Source: Adiantum capillus-veneris (lineage: Eukaryota > Streptophyta > Polypodiopsida > Polypodiales > Pteridaceae). Taken from it: a DNA stretch of 64,000 bases. Where the stretch lies: assembly GCA_014529385.2 (NCBI GenBank), contig CM043963.1:74617412-74681411 (forward strand), in the 5' to 3' direction. The position numbers were made by a program, and so were the translations under genes. This document shows, piece after piece, positions 1-10,984 of this stretch (position 1 is its first letter; each line of letters opens with the position of its first letter). The notes beneath the pieces were generated by a model. It had not been told where the DNA came from. It saw only the letters and a list, made by a program, of their open reading frames with translations, and did no database searches.

Positions 1-180
1 ATAAACCCATTGGGGTCTCACTCTTTAGAGCATCTGGACGTAGAGTCTGAGAGCAGAGGACTCTTTGGGTGTTGCACTTTTCCTTAAGCTTTACTATAAT
101 AAAGAAATACCGAAACGGGCGCCAGGGTTTGGGGACAATACCTTTGGGCACAGAACTACGCTCCCGCAAGAATCAGATGA
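1..180 (+). repeat. Partial gypsy-type LTR (copy 1)
   Basis: This stretch is nearly the same as 48999-49160, including a run around CATCTGGACGTAGAGTCTGA and the phrase CCTTTGGGCACAGAAC. In the second copy an initiator-tRNA primer site follows the LTR, so this is read as the 3' part of an LTR. About 160 bp that contain the primer site are missing here: the LTR joins directly to gag leader sequence near position 170. The left part of the LTR lies outside the window. Confidence 0.6.
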
Positions 181-591
181 ACCCTCCTGACACTTCTCAA
201 ACAGGAGGCGGTACAAAAACATCGAATGGATTAACTGATCCCGAATACGTGCCACCTCGGCCTACGCAGTATCAGCTAATGGAGATGCAACTTCAACAAC
301 AGGTTGATGAGCGCGCAAAGTAGACGCTCAAGTTTGCAAAGGATCCACAATATGAAATTTTTTTGACCCGACACCTGATTGATGAAGTGCATACGCATTG
401 GAAGCAAGCCATTGATACACCAATAAAACCAGCCCTCAAGAAACCTCCTATCCCACGGATGTTTACTGAAGATGAACTTGAGGACGTTGTTGAAAAACAA
501 GTCAACCAACTATTGGGGTCAAAGGAGAAGCATTTGAAGAAACGTAACAAGAGAATTGGGCCAAAAATCTACTTTTGGGAATGCAAGGCTA
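181..591 (+). pseudogene. Gypsy-type gag N-terminal fragment
   Basis: The sequence codes for a hydrophilic gag-like N-terminus split by a stop near 321. The first part holds a PPRPTQYQLMEMQLQQQ stretch, and the second (363-596) has a charged helical run with EDELEDVVEKQVNQLL. The same leader occurs, more decayed, at 49320-49625. The frame ends where the copia LTR remnant begins at about 592. No capsid core or zinc knuckle remains. The assignment rests on position behind an LTR and on the second copy, not on a recognised domain. Confidence 0.45.
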
Positions 592-680
592 TGTAGGAGG
601 GCAAGGCTCACCCTCACATGTATCTGCATACTCTCTTCTCTCTCGCACTCTCTCTTTCTGCTCTTGCACTCGATCCAACA

Positions 681-697
681 ATTGGTATCAAAGCTTT
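681..697 (+). other. Primer binding site for initiator tRNA-Met
   Basis: ATTGGTATCAAAGC directly after the LTR end CCAACA matches the usual plant copia primer site (consensus TGGTATCAGAGC) with one change. Confidence 0.75.
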
Positions 698-2709
698 GGC
701 TTCACGACAGATGGAGTGCTATAGAGAAGTGAGCTTTCAGCTATGCTGAGCTCGTTTTTGGTGGAAGCTTAGTTTGGTGAGCAACCACTAGATTTGTGCT
801 CATGGAAGCTTAAGGGACATTTCCAAGCTTGAGAGGAGGGTGTATTGCAAGAGTGTATGGGTGGAAGCTTGAGATTGGTGAGCAACTGCCGGATTTGTGC
901 TCATGGAAGCTTGAGGGAGATTTTCAAGGTTTAAAGGAGGGTGTATTGCAAGTGTGTATGCTTTTTTGCAGCCATACTTGCAAGAAGAATGCAGATTTTT
1001 ATTTTCGCACGTCATTTTTCGGGCTCCAAAAAAGTGTTTTTTTGCGTACTTTTACATACTGAATGCGATTTATGCATGGTTAGGGTGTAACCTGGGGTTT
1101 TGGCACGCTCTAGACACAATGATGATGTCCATTTGGACTAATTTTGACCTCTGAAATTTCTACAATAGCAACTCTTTATTGTGTGTCGAGGATTCCACAC
1201 TTGGTTTGCTCTCGGATGTAAGAGTGGTATTAGCTGCAAGTTTGTTCACAGATGGGAGGATACAATGTATGGTATGTGTGGTCAGATGCTCAGAGATTTG
1301 GTAGCACTTGTTTGAGGTATCTTGCGGCCACATACAGGAGATGCGGTAGATATCTTGCGGTTGCCAATTGTCTTGCCGTTATGTGAGACACTTGCAGGAT
1401 ACTTTGACACCTTTGTGAGCTGAATATTCAGCCAATTGGATTGCTATTTGGGATGTTATTTTCATGCATAGAGAGGGCTGAAATTCTCAGTCATACATAG
1501 CTTTACAGGTGCCATATTTTTGGTAGTGGTTGCAACTCAAATTTTGGTCGTTTATGCATTAGTTTTTGGCATAGTTTTCTCAACTTCAGACATGATACAC
1601 AAGTTATCTTCTACGAGCATTTTGGGAGTGATTTTGGAGCTTTATGCACATAGGTATGCACACAAGTTTCATGCATTGAGAGCTTGGCATGGTTTATGTG
1701 TCTAGGTCGTTAGCAAGCTTGCTCGACTAGACTATTTTATGCACAATTCATTCCAAAGTTGGGATTTGATGATTTTTTTTAATCTGCCTTACGCTATGAA
1801 TGTTATGTACATCATTGGTATGCTCTTTTGATAGTGTTTCTTCCCCGGGGAGGTCACCTAATAAAAATGTAACTTATCACGTGAGTTCAACAGAAGGGTA
1901 TTTAAAGTTCTTGAAACTTACAGAAATATATATACAAAAGGGCATTACTTTTTCAAATTTGAAAAAAACTTACAGATTTTAAATGAAAAGGGTACATTAT
2001 ATTCTTAACAAAATTAACAGATAAGGGGTTTTACAAACATGTCTTGAACGCACGTGATATGGTAGTTTTACACGTAGTGAACCCCCCGGGGTTTCTTTGC
2101 AAAATTTGACCACGATTTTGGTCTACTCCCAGAGTTCTTATCGGCTGGGAGTTTTTTGGCATATTGCTTGCACTTTTTTGGCGTCTATTTGTGCGCATAT
2201 CCTGTGATTGGCAATGAGGATTGTACGTTATTTGTGGAGACTACCATTGTAAGCTTTTGTGGAGCCATATTTGCCTTGTATGGAAATCACGGCCATTTCT
2301 GAGACTTGGCCTGAAAGATAGTCGTTTTTAAGACTTAGCTATACGTTTTTTGCATATCCTACGTTGCGAGGGTCGTGGTGAGGTTTTCTTGAGCTAGATT
2401 AGTCTCAAATGTGGAGATACTTTTGGTGATATAGGTAGCTCAAGATCCCCCTTTGTGGACTTGCCATAGGATATGTATAGAGAGGACTACGTACTCGTTA
2501 GCCATTTTGGATTTTGGTATGTCAGTTTGATAGTTTATGCATAGCTAGTACTCTTAGTTGTTCTTGCTATTTGGTCAGAGATACCCTTTTATGCATTTGG
2601 TTACATTTCTTGGCACTTTTGGTCTTTGTTTTGGTTGAGATTTGCTCCCAAAAACAAAGGAGACTCTGCCAAAATTTTGCCAAAAAATTTTGGCTTATAG
2701 TTTGCCAAG
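698..2709 (+). other. Long copia 5' leader without a convincing gene
   Basis: Two kilobases separate the primer site from gag. Two imperfect copies of a GTGGAAGCTT...GAGCAAC...TTTGTGCTCATGGAAGCTT segment lie at about 768-830 and 860-930. Short open frames occur but none resembles a known protein. The only structured feature is the MITE at 1843-2091. Confidence 0.5.
1843..2091. mobile_element. 249-bp MITE with CCCCGGGG termini
   Basis: The element begins CCCCGGGGAGGTCACC and ends GTGAACCCCCCGGGG, which reads CCCCGGGGGGTTCACT on the other strand. The inverted similarity continues inward for about 45 bp, with a CACGTG-type motif and a GTTCAA at matching places in both arms. A TTTCTT direct repeat flanks it at 1837-1842 and 2092-2097. 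The interior is AT-rich and non-coding, as expected for a non-autonomous DNA transposon. The superfamily is uncertain. Confidence 0.75.
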
Positions 2710-3552
2710 ATGTCTCTTAAAAAGCGTGATGTCTATGACATAAAGAAATTTGATGGCACAAACTTTGCTCTTTGGAAAAACCAAATGCAAAATGTTCTTG
2801 TCCTAAAGAAGAAAAAGTTTCTTATCATGTACAACACTGAGCAAATGGACATGGCTCACTTTCAATGGGATGAGCTGGATGAACTATGAAAGTCTACTAT
2901 TAGATTGCATCTTTTTGAACCTGTTTTCTTTTTCATGTTGGCATATGAGTCTTCTTACGCGGTATGGAAAAAGCTATGCAATACCTATGAAAAGGATACG
3001 GCTAGCAATAAAGTTTTCTTAATGTGAAAACTATTCAATCTTTGTATGCAAGACTCTGCTAGTGTTGCCATCCATATCAATGATTTTGACTCTTTTTTTG
3101 TTCAGATACGTGCGTAGCACATGAATATGGATGATGAGATGAAAGCTATCTTTTTACTTTGCTCATTACCTCCATCATGGGATATATTTTGCACTACGAT
3201 CGATAACTAGCTCTGCACCTAATGGTACACTAATGTATAATGATGTCAATAGTTCTCTTTTGTTGGAGGAAATGTGACAAAAGTCTATGGGTAGCTCGCA
3301 TCATGGCAAAGATCACTATGTGCAGAAAGATGGGAAGCAAAGAAAGGGTCGTGCTAAGCAGCATGATGCAAGTAAATATGGCAAGACAGACTCATCCCGT
3401 AATAGGTCAAAGTCTGGTGGACATTATAAAAATGTTCAATGCCATTATTGTGAGAAATATGGTCACATGAAAAAAGGTTGTCATGCTTGGAAGCGTGATA
3501 AGGGCAAAGGAAAAAGTAAAGATAATGACGGTAAAGAGGAGAAGTCAAAGAG
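2710..3552 (+). pseudogene. Copia gag (UBN2-type) with CCHC knuckle, broken
   Basis: From ATG 2710 the frame reads a typical copia gag start (DIKKFDGTNFALWKNQMQ). It is interrupted by stops at about 2887, 3025 and 3115, with the frame still recognisable after each one. A second piece at 3287-3556 carries the zinc knuckle CHYCEKYGHMKKGCHAW, matching C-x2-C-x4-H-x4-C with the last cysteine displaced by one, followed by a lysine-rich tail. Gag would package element RNA. The stops make this copy non-functional. Confidence 0.85.
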
Positions 3553-3556
3553 CTGA

Positions 3557-4140
3557 GTGAAAATTGAAGAAATTAATGTGGTTTCAGATGACTGTGATGT
3601 GCAAGATATCAATATGCTGACAGAGATTGATGATGTGTTCTTTGATGCACATGAATCTCTATCATTGCAGAGTTCATTGCCAGCTGAATTGCATGTCAAC
3701 GGTGAGGTGTCACACACCTCAATAGTTGATTCGGGTGCTTCTTTGCATGTTACTCCGCGTAGAGAGTGGTTTACCACCTATGAGGAGACTATTGGATCTG
3801 TCACACTTAAAATAACTATGCATGTGACATCATGGGTGTCGGGGACATTGCTATGGTTATGGCAATTGGCGTACGTTTCGCAATCCACAATGTGCATCAT
3901 GTCCCAGCTTTGACACACAATTTGATATCAGTTGGTTGCCTTGCTGACTTGGGTTACAAAGTCACTTTCTTTCACTAGTCTTGGCGTATTGCAAAGGGAA
4001 TCTTGATGGTTGCACAAGTTTCAAAAGTGGTCTCCCTTTCAAAACTGCTGCATTGTGACATAGCCGGTTACCTATGTCCAATAAAGGAATGAAGTCTCTT
4101 TCTTGTTCTGGTTACTTGCCTTAAATTTCATTTTCTGAAT
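3557..4140 (+). pseudogene. Copia aspartic protease and pre-integrase region, broken
   Basis: The protease active-site motif is intact as SIVDSGASLHVTP (DSGA). The downstream HHVPALTHNLISVGCLADLG-type segment appears in another frame near 3890-3955, so at least one frameshift lies near 3830. The pre-integrase zinc region then follows with stops. The order protease then integrase is diagnostic for Ty1/copia pol. Confidence 0.8.
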
Positions 4141-4920
4141 TTCCTTTTTGTGAGCACTGTCAATATGGGAAGCAAACACGTGCTTCTCGTAATGGTTTGT
4201 TTGAGAAAGAGCGTAAACCTTTAGAGCTTGTGCATAGTGATGTGTGTCGCCCTATGACCACTAGATCTCTTGGTGGAGCATCTTATTTTGTCACATTTAT
4301 AGAAAATGAAACACCTAAAGGCTGGGCTTATGCTATAAAGTCCAAAGATGAGACATTTTCTTGTTTCAAGAAATTCTTATCTAGTGTAGAGACTCAATAT
4401 GACTAAAAGTTAAAAGCTTTGCACTCAGACAATAATGGAGAGTACATTTCCAAAGGAGTTTGCACATTTTTGTTCAAGAAGGGTAATTAAGTGTGAGTTC
4501 ACAACTCCCTTCACCCCTGCACAGAACGATGTTGCTGAGAGGATGAATAGTACCATGAAGGAGAGGATTATGTCTATTCTTTCACAAGCTAATTTGACCC
4601 AAGGTTTTTGGGTTGAAGCACTTTATATGATGGTTTACTTGATCAATAGATTGCCACATGCTTCTTTATAGTTTAGTGTGCCTGAGGAATTATGGTCAGG
4701 ACATAAATTGTCTTATGACAAGCTTAAGACATTTGACTGTGAGTCTTACGCACATGTGCCTAAAGAGCTTCGTGATAAGCTTGATCCCAAATCTAGGAAA
4801 TGCATCTTTATAGGCTATAGACAAGATGGTCAGTTTGGCTATTGTTTATGGGATCCTAAGAGTCTATCAGTTATCTGTAGCAGTGATGTTGTCTTCAATG
4901 AGACTAAGATGCATAAATAG
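4141..4920 (+). pseudogene. Copia integrase core, broken
   Basis: Three consecutive open pieces cover the integrase. The first starts with CEHCQYGKQTR (zinc region) and LELVHSDVCRPM (first catalytic Asp). The second includes the region behind LHSDNNGEY (second Asp), then TPAQNDVAERMN, where the catalytic Glu is AER. The third carries FIGYRQDGQFGYCLWDP, the conserved end of the core. Stops at about 4404 and 4669 and one frameshift near 4440-4470 separate them. Confidence 0.85.
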
Positions 4921-5089
4921 CTAGAGAAAGAGGTAGATTTTTGGAAAGTGGCATTTTTTGATGTATCACCTCCTCTGCATATACATCATGAGCCAGTTAT
5001 GCTGCAAGTGAATGCTCCTGACACTAGAGAAACTGAGCAAGCTAGTACTAGTCAACCAAGAAGGTCTCAGAGTGCCTAATATCCGCTAG

Positions 5090-5790
5090 ACCATTTTGTT
5101 CCTGGCCTGGATTTTGTATTGCTGAGAGATAGTGGTGAGCCATCTTGTTACAAAGAGGCCATGCTAGCAAGGATAAGACTCAGTGGAAGCTTGCAATGAA
5201 AAGTGAGTTGTCTAGTATTCAAAAAAACAAAACTTGGGAATTGGTTCTATTGCCAAAAGGTAGGAAATTAACACTACCTTGTAAATGGGTTTACAAGAAG
5301 AAGATTGCATCCAATGTTGATAGCTACAAAGCTCACTTAGTGGCCAACTATTTCAAGCAAGAATATGGTATACATTTTCAAGAAAAATTTTCTCCAATGG
5401 TCAAGATGACGACACTGAGAATGTTTCTTGGTTTGGTTGCCACTGAAGATTTGGAGGTTGAGCAAATGGATGTCATTACATCTTTCTTACATGGAGACCT
5501 CGATGAAGAGATTTCTATGCAGCAGCCTGAAGGGTTTGTGTTAAAGGGCAAGGAACATTTAGTCTATAAGCTTCTAAAAAGTCTCTATGGCTTGAATCAA
5601 TCATCCAGACAATGGTATCAAAAGTTTGATGCATTTATGCATTCCCAAGGGTGTAAGCGCAGTACTGAGGATCCATGTCTTTATGTGAAAATACAACCCA
5701 ATGGATATATAATTATGCGTATTCTTTATGTGGATGGCATGCTCATTGCTGGTCATTCAACGAATGACATTGCTAATGGCTATTGCGACA
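5090..5790 (+). pseudogene. Copia reverse transcriptase, truncated
   Basis: The open frame 5145-5810 covers copia reverse transcriptase: WKLAMKSELSSIQKNKTW at the start, CKWVYKKK, FSPMVKMTTLRM, the catalytic Asp motif QMDVITSFLHGDL, LLKSLYGLNQSSRQWYQKF and ILYVDGMLIAG. The usual catalytic YVDDML reads YVDGML here, so the second active-site aspartate is lost. The last residues leave the family near 5785, and RNase H is absent. Confidence 0.9.
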
Positions 5791-5794
5791 ATGT

Positions 5795-6010
5795 CACGTT
5801 GTTGATCTAAAGCATGAGACAAATACAAAGCCGGTGAGCCAAATCCGGCATGGTTGGATGCAAAGGAGTGGGCAGCGATTGTTCGAGAGCAGCAGAAGTG
5901 TCTAGACAGGTTCAAGCAGCAATGAGATGTAGCCAGAGCACACCTGGAGTTTGTATCATCTTCTCATCTCGGGAGTGGAGGCTACGAGTCTCTCTGACAT
6001 GAGTTTATAG
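5795..6010 (+). pseudogene. Unidentified fragment abutting the copia break
   Basis: One frame, broken by stops, reads NPAWLDAKEWAAIVREQQ, then DVARAHLEFVSSSHLGSGGYESL. A GSGGY motif after a tryptophan-containing acidic helix recalls the C-terminal part of some plant CACTA-associated proteins. The resemblance is from memory and weak. It directly abuts the copia break at 5785. Confidence 0.25.
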
Positions 6011-6958
6011 GTGTTATATACCATTTAAATAGCATATGTACATATGTTTTTCAAATTTTTATTTTATGGCTAACTATTTATATTAAAGGAGCTTGCTATG
6101 AAGCATCCTGCGAGGGACGGGCAGAGAGGAGAAATATGGATGCAAGCATGGGCTATCAACTCTTCTTTTGCAACTTCAAGAAGAGGGAAAGGATGTCAAT
6201 TGGGAGGTCTTACCTTGATCGATGTATATATTTTCATTTGTACATGTTGATATATAGCTCCTTATGCTTTGGTTCATATATACTTTTAGACTATAGTTGT
6301 TATATCTATGGTTATGACCATTTTAATTATGGTCATGTTTAAGGTAATTTTTATGGATATGATTATGGTTTCAAAATTCAATTATGGTTATGTTTGAATA
6401 TGTTTATGGTTATGTCCATTTTGATTACAGTCATGTTTAAGGTTGTGGTTAAGGTCATGGTTATGGTTTTAGAATTCAGTTATGCTTATGTTTTACGATT
6501 AACACGATGGTTATGGTTTTTGAGCATTATTATGGTTATGCTTAAGGTTGTAGTTATGGTTTCAGAATTCAATGATGCTTATGTTTTGTGATTTACACGA
6601 TGGTTATGGTTTGCAAGTATTGTTATGGTCATGTTTTGTGGATCTTGTCATGGTCAATATTTACACTTCTTAGGAGTTTTTAGGCAAAACAAAGGTGGAG
6701 TGTGGTTGCTTTGCACTCTCTCCTTTGAGCAAAGAGGGATGCTTTTGGTGTTGTAGTACATTTTTCAAATTTTGAATCGATATGAGTGTCCACATAGACG
6801 TCGGTATGCTCGTCAATATGAGCGTTGGTATGGTAATATTTTATTCCAATGGGTATACCGATGCGTGCTATACCAACGTTCATACCGACGTGATGGTACC
6901 GATGGGCATATCGACTAGCGGGCTTTTTATAAGTAGTTTATTTTTGTTGGTATGAGCA
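6011..6958. repeat. Degenerate TTATGGT-rich tract and imperfect inverted repeat
   Basis: No gene is visible. From 6299 to 6665 the strand is a degenerate array of TTATGGTTATG words mixed with TTAAGGT and TTCAGAATTCA. From 6795 to 6905 an imperfect inverted repeat is built on GACGTCGGTATG and its complement CATACCGACGT, with further GTTGGTATG/CATACCAAC pairs. Both look like decayed simple repeats. Confidence 0.55.
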
Positions 6959-8035
6959 TCAATATTCGTGCAATGTGTTGTAGTGCAAGTTTTGCTTTCT
7001 TTCAAGCGTATAGATCATCGCCCTATTTTCTTGTATACTCTTTGCGAAGCTTGACATATTAAGATCTCCTTCAAACGCACGGAAATTCCTTGCCCACCAT
7101 ATATGGTGAAAGAAGAGGTAACTAATAGTCTGAGTGCATATAAGAAGAGCAGGACTACCCAACTTCTTGCCACCAAAGGAACATATCAGTCTTGAAGAAA
7201 CTGATTTTCCATGTCCTTTGGACCCACTTGTAGATTTTCAATGCCATTCCTTTGATTACCTGACATTCCATGAATAGGTGGTCCAAATTTTCACTAGCTA
7301 TCTTGCACCCCAAGCATCGATCAGACGTAATTCCTCTTTCTTGGATCTTTATGCGTGTCGTAGAGCACCCCACATCACCCTTCACAAAAATATTTTCACA
7401 AACTGCGGCCACTTTGGCTTCAAGATCTTGTCCATGAATTCCTCCCACCATTATTTTGTCCATTGTCTCTTGCATATTTTGTTGAGGGGGACTAGACCAA
7501 TTATTCTCGTGTATTAATGCATGGTATATGCCTTTAGAATGGGTTTTCTAGAAAAAACTACTTTTGAACCATCTCTGGGCATTCCACTCAATCCTAGATT
7601 CACAAATTGACAAAACAACATTTTCAAGATCTTTTATCGTTCTGTTGACTACCAATATCTCATAGCCATTTAGTTAGTGACTGGGTTGCTAGAAGGTCAA
7701 TGGTTTTCCAACTCTTACTGTTACAGTCCCAAAAGTGAACAAGCCGACTCATAGCCTTATTAGTATTCACTTTCTTGGTAGTTTCTATTTAATAGCGGCT
7801 TTGTGGTGGTCCTAATAATTTAGAAATTCAGAGGAGCCAGTGCAAGATGGAGTTCTTGAAGTGCCAGGTTTCTTCCCCCTGATCCAAAACCCCAGATGCT
7901 CTTTTGCACTTCCGTACAAACTCCATTGAGATTCCCCCTAGACTAAGGCTAGAACACGTTGGGGCTAAGAGTTTGTTGTGAAACTCTACTCCTTTCCATT
8001 TACAAGCTTTATATAGAGGCCAACTACATGCTATT
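6959..8035 (-). pseudogene. LINE 3' ORF fragment with zf-RVT domain (copy 1)
   Basis: On the minus strand, 7475-7155 encodes the zinc-binding reverse-transcriptase tail of plant LINEs: RIKIQERGITSDRCLGCK, then ENLDHLFMEC, and KWVQRTWKISFFKTDMFL. The following piece 7162-6959 continues with LLICTQTISYLFFHHIWWARN. Upstream coding similarity extends to about 8000 with stops. The family is L1-like, and the reverse-transcriptase core is not in the window. Copies at 33422-34130, 37480-37990 and 58031-59275 are homologous. Confidence 0.8.
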
Positions 8036-8344
8036 TAGAAGAGGCTAGTATGTGACCCACGCGTTGCTGCAGTAGGAAAAAAACATGGTCTTTATTCTTA
8101 TGAAACTAACTTCTGTTTCAAAGCACAACAAGATCAATGTTATATTTATGTTCAGGTCATGTAATATCAATTGTACAATGGATGCTCCATCAATGTATAC
8201 AGTTTTTATGATATATAATAATATATTTTTCAATCTAAATAATGATGATAACACCAACACGATAAAGGAATTAAGGTAGACTTATGGACCATTGCATGCA
8301 CTAAAGTATGAGATAGGGTCACCTTTCATGAAGATCATAAAAGA

Positions 8345-8347
<3 letters not shown>

Positions 8348-8433
<86 letters not shown>

Positions 8434-8549
8434 CACATGCATCTTGAGTTAAAGAAGATTTATTGGCATGTCTTTGAGGTCACTTGTAACAACTCTTAAT
8501 TTCAACACTCATCAGATAGTACATAAATTCTATTTTTTATCTTTTAATG

Positions 8550-8648
<99 letters not shown>

Positions 8649-8748
8649 TGTGCTCAACTAGTGTGTATCATCCCTTGCGTAGATTTATTTTTATCATATG
8701 CTCTCTCTCTCTCTCTCTCTCTATGTGTGTGTGTGTGTGTGTGTGTGT
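8348..8748. repeat. Microsatellites (CT)n, (CT)n(CA)n, (CT)n(GT)n
   Basis: There are three blocks: pure CT from about 8348 to 8431, CT then CA from about 8551 to 8646, and CT then GT from about 8701 to 8748. The open frames full of Ser-Leu or Thr-His here are artefacts of the repeats. Confidence 0.95.
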
Positions 8749-8769
8749 AAGAAATTTTGGATTGTAATA

Positions 8770-8788
8770 GGCTGAAAGCATGCAATGG
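8770..8788 (+). repeat. Left terminal inverted repeat of element I
   Basis: GGCTGAAAGCATG followed by CAATGG. It matches the right end with one mismatch, and AATA precedes it at 8766-8769. Confidence 0.88.
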
Positions 8789-8976
8789 GTGGGGCCAATG
8801 ATGGATTGGAGTTACATCACGTTTGAACTCGTGTGACGTAGCATGTGTCTTGCGTAGTACCACTGGCTTTTCGTAGTGGTTCTTGACTGCACAACACTAT
8901 CACGAAGGTCTCAGGCATCACCTTCAAGATTCCGCTATGCAGCTAGCGTGGTCTCCTGCTGTGCACCCGCTCCACA

Positions 8977-10695
8977 ATGAGGACGCCCGCAAGGAAGTCT
9001 GCTGCTGCCAAGGGTTCACCCGACAAAGGCAAGAAGCCTATGAAAATTGATGCAACCTCCCCCCTCAAAGGCACAAAGTCTTCCCGAAGCATCAACACAC
9101 CGAACAGAAGGGCTAGAAAGTGGAACATTTCTGTGGAGAAATCAGGAAAGTTTGTAGCACCTTTTGCCAAGGACGAGAATTAGTCTTCAACTAAAACAAG
9201 AGGTTGGTGTTTCTATGCTGTCATGTCTTGTTTACAGGATTTGATTTTGTTTCATGAGAGGCAGCTATGTCAAAGGTTGTAAGGTCATTGCATGCAAGTT
9301 TATGTATTGTTTCTTTCTCAAGAGCCTTGCATTATGCATTCATGAAAGCATATGTGCCTTGAACCGAACACACTTCATGAGAAATTTCAACAATTGCACG
9401 AGTGTATTGTTTCATCTATGCATTGCATGTTAGTCAATGTTTTGTTTCTTGCTCAGGAGCTTTGCATTTCTATCCTTTTTTTGCATTGCATGCATTCATG
9501 ATTCAAGCATATGTGCCTTCAGTTGAACACAATCTCAGGAGATTTTTCAACAATTGTGAATGTATTGTTTCATCTATGCATCTATGCAGAAGGGTCTTCT
9601 TGTATCCCTATAATCATACCCTGTAGGACAAGAGGGTTTACTAAGAAAATGAGGAAGTTTAGAGTTCAAAATATGGTACTATACACTACCAAATTTGGGA
9701 CTTTATAGTACCAAATTTGGCACTGTACAATGATAATTCTATATAGCCACAAATTTGGTCAGTAGCAAATTGTGCATTGTCAAGATCATTTGTGTGACCA
9801 AAGGGCTGTTTAGGGTGTAGGGTTTAGTTTGATATTGCTGAAATGTTGCAAATAGAAGGTCATTTAGGAAGTATGCTTAGGTATTTTGGATTGGTAGACG
9901 GAGGGCATGCCTAACATTTGAGCTTTGTGTTTCCACATTGCACGCAAAAACAAATGGAAGAATACCCTATTTTGACCAAGTTCTGTTATACAGCCGAGGA
10001 CCTTTACGAAGAGTATGGTCTCAACATGGAGGGGGTGCTTGCAAAGGATATTAGGGATGAAGACATCCCTCACGACGAGTGGATGACGGTGTTCAAGAAA
10101 AGCTACCAGAAGAATGCAAATATCTACTTGAATCACGTGCACCCAAGACTCCTTGAATATTGCAGGTTCCTCTTCCACAAGGTATATCAATCCCCTCCAT
10201 CTTGTGAGGAAATCACTGCAAAGTTTGTGTGCTGCTATGCTTTTGAGAGATGCCATGCGGCAACAAAGGACCCTGCGCACCATAAAGTCGCATGGGCGAG
10301 GTTTGGAGAGGCAGTACTGAACATGTGTGGCCAGCTGCCCGAGAGGGTTGGAGTGAAAGGTCAAAACTTGGTGAAGGGGAAACGGTGCCTCCCACGGCGG
10401 TTTAGGGTCATCTGTAAAGAAGCCCCGCCTTACGCAAAGTGATAATAACCTCTGTACAGAGTTAGACCCCCCACAGCTTCACGTAGAGTCGCTTGATTAT
10501 GTTACAGAATTGGAAAGTATTGTTGAGAGAGTGCCTCAAAAAAGTGCAACTGCATCGAACAGGCTGAAAGAACTGAAAGCATCTCTGCATCAGAACAAGG
10601 AAACATTGTTGAGAGCCGAGGGTTTCAATGCTGTTGTGAAGCAGATAAAGGATGACATAGAGCACTATGAAGTGCAACTTGCAAAACTAAAATAG
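8977..10695 (+). pseudogene. Element I gene A, 5' half: basic N-terminus, conserved domain, coiled coil
   Basis: A first piece from ATG 8977 to 9183 is a Lys/Arg/Ser-rich basic stretch (KKPMKIDATSPLKGTK), probably nuclear or nucleic-acid binding. After an intron-like gap, 9918-10442 carries the conserved domain also found in element II: LTKFCYTAEDLYEEYGL, DEDIPHDEW, FLFHKVYQSPP, then a CHAATKD...AWARFGEAV segment. A stop near 10440 separates it from 10510-10695, a heptad-like coiled coil (RLKELKASLHQNKETLL). Pieces lie in order but are not joined by clean splice sites, so this copy looks dead. The function is unknown. Confidence 0.6.
9184..9917 (+). other. Intron-like spacer in element I gene A
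   Basis: No coding signal is seen. Three related segments share GCATTCATGA..CATATGTGCCTT and a CACTTCATGAGAAATTTCAACAATTG-like phrase (about 9340-9410, 9490-9560). From 9667 to 9760 appears the first short run of the element I repeat word (ACTACCAAATTTGG, GTACCAAATTTGG). Confidence 0.5.
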
Positions 10696-10984
10696 GAAAA
10701 CCCTTTCAATGATTAGGACATCAAAGAGGTTGAGGCTGATCTTGGAGGCAGTCGACGCATGGTTTGCTGACTTGGAAACAGTGAGGACATGCTGAAGCTA
10801 GAGAAGGATGTTCATCTACAACAAGTAATTCCTATCATGTCTTAAGAAAGTGGTTTTGGTAGGGCATGCAACCTTTTAGTATCTATAAATGCTACTTTGC
10901 TAGTTTGACAGAGTTTGGTGGTTTTGCTTCTGTATGACAGTTGCATATTCTACGTAAATTGCTAGGTCCAGGTGGATTTTTTGA

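Larger units (their letters stand above)
592..5790 (+). mobile_element. Ty1/copia retrotransposon, decayed, 3'-truncated
   Basis: A short LTR remnant ends in CCAACA at 680 and is followed by the primer site TTGGTATCAAAGC. A long untranslated leader runs to a gag start at 2710. Gag, CCHC knuckle, protease, integrase and reverse transcriptase follow in copia order. Many stops and frameshifts interrupt them. Homology ends just after the reverse-transcriptase catalytic motif near 5785, so RNase H and the 3' LTR are missing. A MITE has inserted in the leader. Confidence 0.85.
6959..8769. repeat. Tandem-duplication unit 1, left part
   Basis: This segment matches 33422-34791 throughout, including the LINE piece, the unique text around 8085-8280 and the (CT)n(CA)n blocks. 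Its right part continues after the 24-kb insertion at 32766-33421, which matches 34788-35398. The second unit lacks about 385 bp that correspond to roughly 7160-7545 here. So a segment of about 2.5 kb was duplicated head to tail, and unit 1 was later split by a transposon. Confidence 0.85.

Noticed and set aside
6299-6665. Telomere-like TTATGGTTATG tract
   Set aside because: The plant telomere unit is TTTAGGG. This tract is irregular, interrupted by other words and internal.
8468-8767. ORFs rich in Ser-Leu and Thr-His
   Set aside because: They are translations of (CT)n and (CA)n microsatellites. The same holds for similar frames at 19.5-20.2, 33.1-33.3, 34.5-34.8, 39.2-39.7 and 45.6-45.9 kb.
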